Source: Nocardia pseudobrasiliensis NBRC 108224
GTDB taxonomy: Bacteria > Actinomycetota > Actinomycetes > Mycobacteriales > Mycobacteriaceae
Length of the DNA stretch: 64,000 nt
Direction: 5' to 3'
Assembly (NCBI RefSeq): GCF_001613105.1
Contig: NZ_BDBS01000041.1
Span: 25,319 to 89,318, forward strand
The notes under the pieces are model-generated. The model was not told where the DNA came from and did not search any database. It was given only the letters and a program-made list of their open reading frames with translations. This document shows, piece after piece, positions 41,326 through 48,517 of the stretch; position 1 is the stretch's first letter; each line of letters starts with the position of its first letter. A program made the translations under genes and the position numbers.

Positions 41326-42614
41326 TCGCTCGCTGGCATCCGTTGACACGCATCGCCTTTCGCTTCTGCGTCGTCTATTTCGGGCTGTACTGTCTGCTGC
41401 AGAGTTATATCCCGCTCACACTGTCGGGCCTCGCCGGGCGGTGGATACGCAGGCACGGCGTGCTGTGGAATTTGGTCGTGACCGACCCCGTCACCGGCTG
41501 GGTGGGCAGATCGCTGTTCGGGGTCGATGCGGTGCTGCACAACGATTCCGGGGCCGGAGACCAGACGTCGGTCTGGGTGCTGATGTTCTGCATCCTGGTT
41601 GTCACCGTCCTGGCCGCCGGGGCGTGGACCGCTTTGGATCGCCGGACCTCTCATCCGCGGCTGCTGGCCTGGTTCACCCTGTTCCTGCGGGTGTGCCTGG
41701 GCGGGCAGATGCTGTCGTTCGGGTTCGTCAAGATGTTCCTCATCCAAATGCCCGGCCCCACATTGGCACAGCTGCTGGAGCCGTACGGTGATTTGAGTCC
41801 GGCGTCGGTGTTGTGGCTCCAGGTGGGCAGCTCGCATCCGTACGAGATCGCGCTCGGCGCGGTGGAAGTCGTGGCCGGACTGCTGCTGTTCATCCCGCGG
41901 ACCGCGGTGCTGGGCGCTGCGCTCAGCGTGGCCGGTACGGCTCAAATCCTGTTGCTGAATATGGCATTCGACATACCGGAGAAGCTGCTCGCCTCACACC
42001 TGTTGTCGATCGGCCTGGTACTGCTCGCCCCGTACCTGCGACGGCTGGCCGATGTGTTCGTCCTGCAACGCGAGTGCCAGCCGCTGACGCCGCACTCGTT
42101 GTTCGCCGACCACAGGAAAAACCGCATCGCGATGTGGCTTCAGGTCGCACTCGCCCTGTGGGTCGCGCTGGGCTGCGGCGTCGACAGCTGGATCGTCTGG
42201 CACGAGCAGTACTCCGCGAGCAGACCGAAATCCGTGCTGTACGGAATCTGGAACGTACGAGATTTCACCCTCGACGGCCGATCGGTTCTACCGCTGACCA
42301 CCGACGAGACGCGGTGGCAGCGCGTCGTTTTCGATACTCCGGAGACAGCGACCTATCAGCTGATGGACGGCGAGCTGATACCCGCTCGCGCCGAATTCCT
42401 CCCCAACGGACAACTGGAACTACGCGAAACAGCCGAACCCCGAACACCATTCGCGACACTGTCCACCGAACGCCCCACCCCGGACGGACTGCTCCTACGC
42501 GGCACACTGCGCGACCACCAGGTCACGATCACTCTCGACCGCGTAGACCTGAACAGCTTCACCCTGCGCAACCGCGGATTCCACTGGGTGCAGGACTACG
42601 CGTACTTCCGCTAG
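41322..42614 (+). CDS. DoxX-like multi-pass membrane protein
   Basis: The 430-residue protein has about eight hydrophobic segments. Its central part has a DoxX-like helix (L-L-L-F-I-P-R-T-A-V-L-G-A) and F-V-K-M-F-L-I-Q-M-P. The last 130 residues form a soluble domain with W-N-V-R-D-F-T-L-D-G-R and E-T-R-W-Q-R-V-V-F-D. No catalytic motif is clear. GTG 41322 overlaps the VanY stop as GTGA, so it is co-translated with the peptidase and likely acts at the envelope. The family is common in Bacteroidetes and actinobacteria without known function. Confidence 0.7.
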   Translation: MIARWHPLTRIAFRFCVVYFGLYCLLQSYIPLTLSGLAGRWIRRHGVLWNLVVTDPVTGWVGRSLFGVDAVLHNDSGAGDQTSVWVLMFCILVVTVLAAGAWTALDRRTSHPRLLAWFTLFLRVCLGGQMLSFGFVKMFLIQMPGPTLAQLLEPYGDLSPASVLWLQVGSSHPYEIALGAVEVVAGLLLFIPRTAVLGAALSVAGTAQILLLNMAFDIPEKLLASHLLSIGLVLLAPYLRRLADVFVLQRECQPLTPHSLFADHRKNRIAMWLQVALALWVALGCGVDSWIVWHEQYSASRPKSVLYGIWNVRDFTLDGRSVLPLTTDETRWQRVVFDTPETATYQLMDGELIPARAEFLPNGQLELRETAEPRTPFATLSTERPTPDGLLLRGTLRDHQVTITLDRVDLNSFTLRNRGFHWVQDYAYFR

Positions 42615-42662
42615 CGCTTCCGGACGCAGCGAACTCGACGAATCACGGATCAACCGTGCACG

Positions 42663-42809
42663 ATGCTCCCGTTAGAGAGCAGCGATCTCTATTGGTTCGG
42701 AGGGGCCGCGGGCCTGTGGGCACTGCGCTACCACACGGCCGCGGTCGTCTTCGTCGCGATCGTCGTCGCCGATCTGCTGATCATCAAATTCGGGCACATG
42801 AACCCATAG
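42663..42809 (+). CDS. 48-residue single-pass membrane protein
   Basis: A short frame from ATG 42663 to TAG 42807-42809 encodes an N-terminal amphipathic stretch (D-L-Y-W-F-G-G-A-A-G-L-W-A) and one strong membrane helix (A-A-V-V-F-V-A-I-V-V-A-D-L-L-I-I), then K-F-G-H-M-N-P. It lies 48 bp after the DoxX-like gene and could belong to that operon. There is no strong SD. Coding status rests on third-position GC and the clean helix. Confidence 0.45.
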   Translation: MLPLESSDLYWFGGAAGLWALRYHTAAVVFVAIVVADLLIIKFGHMNP

Positions 42810-42849
42810 CCTCCGCTGTAATGGGCCACACCAACCGAGGAGGAAACCT

Positions 42850-43413
42850 ATGCTGCCCGTGATCTACTCGATGAGCGTGTCGCTGGACGGATTCATCGCC
42901 GGGCCGGATGGCGATATCGGGTGGGGTGACCCCGATGCCGAGCAAATGCGCTTCCATATCGAGCAGACGCATCAGCTCGCCGGATATCTGTGTGGGCGCA
43001 AGCTCTATCAGGACATGCTGGTGTGGGAGGACGCCGAGCAGACCATGTCGGACGAACTGGATTTGGAGTTCGCTCGGATCTGGCGGCCGATTCCGAAGGT
43101 GGTGTTCTCCCGCACGCTGGATTCGGTGGTCGGCAACGCGCGGCTGGCCACCGAGGACATCGCCACCGAAATCGCCCTGCTGCGTGATCAGTCGGGCGAC
43201 GGTGTCGTATCCATCGGCGGGGCGGAACTGGCCGCGGCGGCCATTGCCGAAGATCTGATCGACGAATACCGCCAATTCGTCAATCCGATCATCCTCGGTT
43301 CCGGCACACCGTATTTCCCGCCGCTGCCCCAACCCCTCGGCCTGAAACTGGTCGAATCGCAGACTCTGAGCTCGCGCGTGGTCTACCTGCGCTTCCGACG
43401 CGCGCGCCCGTAA
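42850..43413 (+). CDS. Dihydrofolate reductase-like / RibD C-terminal family protein
   Basis: The 187-residue protein has the RibD_C fold: Y-S-M-S-V-S-L-D-G-F-I-A-G-P-D-G-D near the start, L-C-G-R-K-L-Y at the first NADPH loop, and V-S-I-G-G-A-E-L-A at the glycine loop. F-V-N-P-I-I-L-G-S-G-T-P-Y-F follows. Such proteins reduce pteridine-like or unknown substrates with NADPH; most are not true folate enzymes. The ATG follows GAGGAGGAAA. It stands between the VanY cluster and the second cyclase. Confidence 0.87.
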   Translation: MLPVIYSMSVSLDGFIAGPDGDIGWGDPDAEQMRFHIEQTHQLAGYLCGRKLYQDMLVWEDAEQTMSDELDLEFARIWRPIPKVVFSRTLDSVVGNARLATEDIATEIALLRDQSGDGVVSIGGAELAAAAIAEDLIDEYRQFVNPIILGSGTPYFPPLPQPLGLKLVESQTLSSRVVYLRFRRARP

Positions 43414-43509
43414 TGCCAACATTTCGTTGTCAATCCACCCGAAACGCGCCACTGGTAGCAAACTATGATGTAGCCGACAAACAACGGTGCCAGCTAATGC
43501 GGTTACACC

Positions 43510-44673
43510 ATGGCAACCCCAAAGGTGGTGACTCGGATGGGCGACAGCAGGGCATTACTTCTGGCCTGGTGGCGCGATCGGGTCGATTACCGCTGGCTGG
43601 TCGACGTTCTCGCGTACCACCGCGCGCTGGGCCTGGTGAAAGTCATGCTCGGCTCGGGCGGCGCGGTCATGTGCCTCGTCACCGCGCTGTCGATGATCTC
43701 GCATATCGGGCCGCGCAACGCCTTCTTCGCGATCGGGTGCCTGCTGATCGTAATCCTCACCGCCACATGGGCTTTGCGTTGGTGGTTGTTACCGTGGCCG
43801 GGCCGCGTGGAGTCACTGCTGTGGTGCGCGGGCGCGGATCTGGCCATCACCTTCGGCGCGGTGGCCGCGCAGAACCGGCTCTATGGGGCGTTGGTGACGA
43901 CATTGCTGACCGTTCCCGGCATGTACGCGGGCGCATTTCACGGACAGCGCATCCTCGCCGCCCATGTCGGCTGGTCGCTGCTTTCGACCGGCACGCTGGT
44001 CGTGCTGTTGATTCTCGACGACCCCGCACACACCGGCGCTGCGGCGGGTGATGGACGGCTCGGCGCGGCCATCGCGCTGATCATCGTGTCGCTCAGCGTC
44101 ATCGGGCTGCCGACGGCCCAATTCTGCCGCTGGGTCTGGCGATTGAACGCGATCTCCGATCCGCTCACCCTGCTGCTCAACCGCCGCGGCCTCGACTACC
44201 ACCTCTCCCGGTATCTGTGCCCCGGCCACGGCACGGTCTATGTGGCCACCCTGGACCTGGACCGATTCAAATCCGTCAACGACACCTTCGGACATCCCTT
44301 CGGCGACAGGGTCTTACAACACACCGCGCACCGACTGCGCGCCGCAGCAGCGCCCGATGCCCTGGTCGCCCGAATCGGTGGTGAGGAATTCGTCGTCCTC
44401 GGCTATCTGCGCGACGCCCGGCCGTCCGAGATCGCCGAACAACTCCGCCACGCCATCGCGACCATGCCCGACCTGCCGACGACCATTACCGCCAGCGTCG
44501 GGCTGACCACCATCGGCCCCACCGACAAATTCGATCCCGCCGACGTACAGCGCGCCCTGCAGGACGCCGATTGGGCCATGTATCGAGCGAAGCGCATGGG
44601 CGGCAATGCCTTCGCGATCACCGAAACAACAGTATTGCCGCATCGTCCTCCCGTTCGAACGGTTAAGGTGTAA
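43510..44673 (+). CDS. Membrane-bound diguanylate cyclase (GGDEF), paralogue
   Basis: The 387-residue protein has six or so membrane helices and a C-terminal GGDEF domain with D-L-D-R-F-K-S-V-N-D-T-F-G-H and the intact site I-G-G-E-E-F-V-V. It shares with the cyclase at 32604 the W-W-R-D-R start, S-H-I-G-P-R-N, W-A-L-R-W-W-L-L-P-W-P, L-L-N-R-R-G-L-D-Y and more, so the two are paralogues about 10 kb apart on opposite strands. It makes cyclic di-GMP. The ATG at 43510 is used; ATG 43537 with GGTGG upstream is an alternative. Confidence 0.9.
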   Translation: MATPKVVTRMGDSRALLLAWWRDRVDYRWLVDVLAYHRALGLVKVMLGSGGAVMCLVTALSMISHIGPRNAFFAIGCLLIVILTATWALRWWLLPWPGRVESLLWCAGADLAITFGAVAAQNRLYGALVTTLLTVPGMYAGAFHGQRILAAHVGWSLLSTGTLVVLLILDDPAHTGAAAGDGRLGAAIALIIVSLSVIGLPTAQFCRWVWRLNAISDPLTLLLNRRGLDYHLSRYLCPGHGTVYVATLDLDRFKSVNDTFGHPFGDRVLQHTAHRLRAAAAPDALVARIGGEEFVVLGYLRDARPSEIAEQLRHAIATMPDLPTTITASVGLTTIGPTDKFDPADVQRALQDADWAMYRAKRMGGNAFAITETTVLPHRPPVRTVKV

Positions 44674-44876
44674 TCGGTTCGTCTTTCGCAGAGTCCGAAC
44701 CGAATTGGGGATCTCACCGCGTGTATCGCGACTCAAGCACGAGCACAACCGTTGTGGGCGGGACATGGCGTAGGCAATGGGAATTGAAGCGTTTTCCCAG
44801 CATGCCATCCAGATTCGACGCGTCCTCGCCTCCACCGACGTCACGATCCACGGTCCGAGACGGGGAGGTATCACTG

Positions 44877-45812
44877 ATGAGCAAAGGTAAGAAGCAACGC
44901 CCGACGCCGAAGGTGGCTGTGGGTGTTCCGCATCGAGAGCTCGGCAAGCAGCTGCGTGAAATGCGGGAGGCATCAGGACTGACTATTCACATCGCAGCCA
45001 CGCACATCGGTCGGGGTGACGGCACCTTGCAGCGCCTCGAGACCGGCGGCGCATCGAAGATCCAAGACGAGGATCTGGAGAAGCTGTGCGACCTGTACGG
45101 GCGTGACGACATGCTCGCTATCCTCAAAGTTCTTGCGGCACAGAGTAGAGAACCGAACTGGTGGCAACAGTTCGAAGATGTCATTTTGGGATCTTTCAAC
45201 ATATGTATGGGATTGGAGGCAGCCGCGAAGGAGGTGTGCGTCTACCGCACCGACATGATTTCCGGACTGTTCCAGATCGCAGACTATGCGCGAGCCCTGG
45301 ACCAACGATATTTTGCCAATGACACGCCGGAGGATCTGAATCGACGTTTGCGTGTCCGGCAACTGCGACAGCTTCGAATCACGCGGCGACGCTCACCGTT
45401 GCGGGCCGATCTGCTCATCGATGAGGCGGTACTGCGCAAGGTGGTTGGCGGAGCGAAGGTCATGGCGGCACAATGTCGCCATCTCGCCGATTTGCCACCG
45501 AATGTAACCGTTCGCATTCTTCCCGATTCGGAAGGGTTTCCGCTGGGCATCGCCACCGGTCCATTCACGATCCTCGACTTCGGTCTGGATCGCTTCGGAG
45601 ATCCCGCAGAACCGTCGGTGGTTTATCTCGAAAACTTCGCTGGCGACATGTATCTCGAGCGACCGAGTAGCATCCGCAGGTATCGTAGAGCTTTCCAAGG
45701 GCTCGGAGGGAAGGCGTTGAGCCCGGTAGACAGCAAACACCTGTTGCGGCAGGTAGCTAAGGAGTACGACCGTGCACATCGACCTGTCAGAGGCCGAGTG
45801 GTTCAAGAGTAG
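44877..45812 (+). CDS. XRE-family regulator with DUF5753-type domain
   Basis: The 311-residue protein has an HTH (L-G-K-Q-L-R-E-M-R-E-A-S-G-L-T-I, L-Q-R-L-E-T-G) followed by the C-terminal domain of actinobacterial WhiJ/BldB-type regulators. Y-R-T-D-M-I-S-G-L-F-Q-I-A-D-Y-A-R and F-T-I-L-D-F are typical. This domain with a small DUF397 partner is a widespread pair controlling development and antibiotic genes in Streptomyces. I chose ATG 44877 after GGGGAGG. It overlaps the DUF397 gene by 41 bp. Confidence 0.88.
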   Translation: MSKGKKQRPTPKVAVGVPHRELGKQLREMREASGLTIHIAATHIGRGDGTLQRLETGGASKIQDEDLEKLCDLYGRDDMLAILKVLAAQSREPNWWQQFEDVILGSFNICMGLEAAAKEVCVYRTDMISGLFQIADYARALDQRYFANDTPEDLNRRLRVRQLRQLRITRRRSPLRADLLIDEAVLRKVVGGAKVMAAQCRHLADLPPNVTVRILPDSEGFPLGIATGPFTILDFGLDRFGDPAEPSVVYLENFAGDMYLERPSSIRRYRRAFQGLGGKALSPVDSKHLLRQVAKEYDRAHRPVRGRVVQE

Positions 45813-45978
45813 CCGAAGCGCCGGTGGGAAGGATTGTGTCGAGGTCGCGTTTCTGGCTACAGATATGGTCGGCATACGCGACTCGAAGAACCCGACCGGT
45901 CCGGCCCTGATCTTCTCCCCCGTCGCGTGGGATGCCTTCACCTCCAGCGTGATTGCCGATGAATTCGCGCAATCGTAA
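45772..45978 (+). CDS. DUF397 small partner protein
   Basis: The 68-residue protein reads W-F-K-S-S-R-S-A-G-G-K-D-C-V-E-V-A, then V-G-I-R-D-S-K-N-P, then F-S-P-V-A-W-D-A-F, the full DUF397 signature. The GTG at 45772 lies inside the XRE gene in another frame, so translation is coupled. DUF397 proteins bind and antagonise their XRE partners in studied Streptomyces pairs. It is followed by a strong terminator. Confidence 0.9.
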   Translation: MHIDLSEAEWFKSSRSAGGKDCVEVAFLATDMVGIRDSKNPTGPALIFSPVAWDAFTSSVIADEFAQS

Positions 45979-45985
45979 CTGGGCC

Positions 45986-46028
45986 AAGGACCCGAAACCT
46001 GCTGTCGACCAGTCGGTTTCGGGTCCTT
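45986..46028 (+). terminator. Strong hairpin after the XRE/DUF397 pair
   Basis: AAGGACCCGAAACC (45986-45999) pairs perfectly over 14 bp with GGTTTCGGGTCCTT (46015-46028), with a 15-nt loop. It starts 8 bp after the DUF397 stop. It is symmetric enough to work in both directions. Confidence 0.85.
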
Positions 46029-46171
46029 GACATTGCAAATAGGGGTTAATTACGGACAAATGGTGCGCCCAAACGTATTGTCTGCTATACCGAATTGCAC
46101 ACTGTGCCGATAGATCTGAGTCGCTCACAACCGTGGGCCGGAGGCATCGACGTTTCCGGAGGAGATTCGTG

Positions 46172-46336
46172 ATGATCGTCCACCCGTCCACCCCCGAATC
46201 ACAGCGCGATGAAGGCGAATCGGCCGAAGAGGCCGTCGTCTGGCCTGATCCCAGCCCGCTGGCCTCGTGGTGGGCGCAGGTGATGAAGCCGTCCGGTGAT
46301 CGACGGGCCGGCGGTAAGCGGATGAAATCGGCTTGA
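46172..46336 (+). CDS. 54-residue hypothetical protein
   Basis: A short acidic-to-basic protein from ATG 46172, preceded by CCGGAGGAG at an SD distance. It holds D-P-S-P-L-A-S-W-W-A-Q-V-M-K-P-S-G and ends in K-R-M-K-S-A. No family is recognised and there is no membrane helix. It lies between the XRE/DUF397 terminator and the MerR-type promoter, which overlaps its last codons, and so has its own small transcript. Confidence 0.55.
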   Translation: MIVHPSTPESQRDEGESAEEAVVWPDPSPLASWWAQVMKPSGDRRAGGKRMKSA

Positions 46337-46363
46337 CCTGGAGGGCGCTCCCAGCCGTAGCGT
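46333..46363 (+). promoter_or_regulatory. MerR-type promoter with 19-bp spacer, second copy
   Basis: TTGACC (46333-46338) and TAGCGT (46358-46363) are 19 bp apart. CTGGAGGGCGCTCCCAG forms an imperfect dyad at 46338-46354. The layout matches the promoter at 2931-2961 base for base in length, with shared TTGAC, TGGAG and GCGCTCC, and again drives an aldo/keto reductase gene. This points to a shared MerR-family activator encoded elsewhere. Confidence 0.75.
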
Positions 46364-46415
46364 CGAACACCGTGAGCGCGGCTCACGGTTCGGCACTACG
46401 AAGGAGGGCGCTGTC

Positions 46416-47399
46416 ATGATCGGTACCAGGAAGTTGGGTGGGCTCACCGTCAGCGCGCAGGGTCTCGGTTGTATGGGTATGAGCCACGCCTACGGGGTGC
46501 GTGACGATGACGACGAATCCATCGCGACGATCCATCGCGCACTGGATCTGGGTGTAACCCTGCTCGACACCGCCGATGTCTACGGCGAGGGCGCCAATGA
46601 GGAACTGGTCGGGCGGGCCATCGCCGGCCGGCGCGATCAGGTGGTGCTCGCCACGAAATTCGGCATCGTCTGGAGCGACGCGGGCCCGGTGGCCGCGCGC
46701 GGGGACGCCGCGTATGTGAAGCAGTGCGCCGACGCGTCGCTGACCCGGCTCGGGGTCGATCACATCGACCTGTTCTATCAGCACCGCGTCGATCCGAATG
46801 TCCCGATCGAGGAGACCTGGGGTGCGCTGTCGGAGCTCGTGCAGGCCGGGAAGGTGCGCTATCTCGGCATCTCCGAGGCCTCCGCCGACACCATTCGCCG
46901 CGCGCACGCCGTACATCCGGTCTCGGCGCTGCAAAGCGAATGGTCGCTGTGGACAAGGGATCTCGAGGCCGAGGTCGTACCCGCCTGCCGCGAACTGGGC
47001 ATCGGCATCGTGCCGTTCTCCCCGCTGGGTCGCGGCATGCTGACCGGCGCGATCACCGCGAGTGCCGATCTGCCCGCCGACGACTGGCGGCGCGGTCTGC
47101 CGCGCTTCAGCGCCGACAATTTCGACCGCAATCTGGCCCTGGTCGACGAGTTGCGCAAGCTCGCGGCCGAAAAGGATGTCACGGCAGGGCAGTTGGCGCT
47201 GGCGTGGGTGCAGCATCGCGGTGAGGATGTCGTGCCGATTCCCGGCACCAAGCGACGGACCTACCTCGAACAGAATGTGGCCGCGGCCTCGATCGCGCTG
47301 TCGGCCGAGGAGCTGGCGCGAATCGAATCCGTCGCGCGGGTGGACGAGGTCGCCGGGGCACGGTATCCGGAGGCCATGCAGCGCGCAACCGGCAAATGA
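46416..47399 (+). CDS. Aldo/keto reductase (AKR13-like), paralogue
   Basis: The 327-residue NADPH-dependent reductase has G-L-G-C-M-G-M-S, D-T-A-D-V-Y-G, L-A-T-K-F-G, Y-Q-H-R-V-D and I-P-G-T-K-R, so all catalytic residues (Asp, Tyr, Lys, His) are present. It is clearly paralogous to the gene at 3025. The ATG follows GAAGGAGGG and the transcript starts at a MerR-type promoter. Substrate is probably a reactive aldehyde or ketone. It is convergent with the lipoprotein gene at 47407. Confidence 0.93.
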   Translation: MIGTRKLGGLTVSAQGLGCMGMSHAYGVRDDDDESIATIHRALDLGVTLLDTADVYGEGANEELVGRAIAGRRDQVVLATKFGIVWSDAGPVAARGDAAYVKQCADASLTRLGVDHIDLFYQHRVDPNVPIEETWGALSELVQAGKVRYLGISEASADTIRRAHAVHPVSALQSEWSLWTRDLEAEVVPACRELGIGIVPFSPLGRGMLTGAITASADLPADDWRRGLPRFSADNFDRNLALVDELRKLAAEKDVTAGQLALAWVQHRGEDVVPIPGTKRRTYLEQNVAAASIALSAEELARIESVARVDEVAGARYPEAMQRATGK

Positions 47400-47406
47400 G
47401 TCAGTT

Positions 47407-47802
47407 CTACGGCGCGGCTTCCACTTTGAGCGTAACCGGAGTGGAGGCCGAAACCGCGGTACCCGGCGCCGGGGACTGTTCGGTAATGGTCCAGGGCGTG
47501 GTAAGGGCCTTGGGATCCTGACGAACATCGTTGCCGTCCGGCCCGGTCACCTCGGTGATCTCGTAGCACAACCCCACCCCGACCACGGTCTCCCCCAGCC
47601 GCTTCCCCCGAAAATCGGGCAGCGGCTGGGGCCACTGCGCGCTCGCGCACTTATCCGCCGCACCCGCGGCGCTCGACGCGGCAGCCGCCGTGGAACTCAC
47701 CGCTCCGTGCCCCTCATGCCCTTCATGCCCCCCGGAACCACCGCATCCGACGAGAGACAGGGCGGCGACGAGCATCGAGCCAGCGATAGCGGTGCGGCGC
47801 AT
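47407..47802 (-). CDS. Lipoprotein with a PASTA-like domain
   Basis: The 131-residue precursor has a signal with lipobox L-V-G-C at about 16-19, so it is anchored outside by the lipid-modified Cys. A His/Gly spacer (G-G-H-E-G-H-E-G-H) and an Ala/Ser linker follow, then a PASTA-type fold: L-P-D-F-R-G-K-R-L-G-E, and S-P-A-P-G-T-A-V near the end. PASTA domains bind peptidoglycan or beta-lactams. The His spacer could bind metal. The ATG at 47800-47802 is used. Confidence 0.8.
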   Translation of the reverse strand: MRRTAIAGSMLVAALSLVGCGGSGGHEGHEGHGAVSSTAAAASSAAGAADKCASAQWPQPLPDFRGKRLGETVVGVGLCYEITEVTGPDGNDVRQDPKALTTPWTITEQSPAPGTAVSASTPVTLKVEAAP

Positions 47803-48022
47803 ACGTTTCCTCTGAGTCCGGTCGGCGAATGGATCGGGTGCGATGTGAACCCTAATCGGGGTGCTTGTGCGCCGCCGTACCGGGTTGCTGTGTGCTCGCC
47901 CACAACCGGACCAAAGGTGCGCGCAGGGTTTTATGCCGACTACCGTTGCCCGGGGGCTCGTCGTATCTTGCACGTCTGGACGGAAATGGCAATCGAGACG
48001 AGATCAGCAGTGACCTCACCCG

Positions 48023-48500
48023 ATGACGCATGCCTTCAGCCGAGCCCGGCCCTCGAAACTTGCCGCCATCATCGCCGGGCTGATAGCCGTGACTGCCAGC
48101 GCCACGGGATGCGGTGGCGAGCATCAGGACACGCACTCGGTCGTCGGGACCACCGAACAGGCCGTGAAGTTCGGCGGAATTGTCATCCCTGACGGTGTCA
48201 CCGTGCTTGCCGCCCACACCGACAGTGCTCTCGATACGAGATATCGGCTCGCGCTCCGTACCGATCCGCAGGGGCTCAGCGGCTTTCTGAGCGCATCGAA
48301 CTTCTCGAAGCCGCTGACCAAGACATTCACCGTCACCGAGAAAACCATTGCGGGACCAGCGCTGGAAACCTCGCCCTCCGGTCATGGAGACCGGTGACCG
48401 TATCCAGCGGCCGGGTGGCAAATACGTCAGCAGATCGGTCACGGTCGACGAGCGCGACGCGACAACGCGCTACGTTCACGTGCAGCTGTATACGACGTGA
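48023..48500 (+). pseudogene. Small lipoprotein gene with a 1-base frameshift
   Basis: From 48023 the product has a signal with A-T-G-C as a loose lipobox and a soluble part with V-I-P-D-G-V-T-V-L-A-A-H. Frame 1 stops at 48397 after low-complexity Ser/Pro codons. Shifting by one base after the A-run at 48341-48344 gives K-P-L-R-D-Q-R-W-K-P, then R-S-V-T-V-D-E-R-D-A-T-T-R-Y-V-H-V to a TGA at 48498-48500, with coding-like GC. One A too many in the run would explain this, as mutation or sequencing error. Confidence 0.65.
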
Positions 48501-48517
48501 TCGACGCGAGCGTCGCG

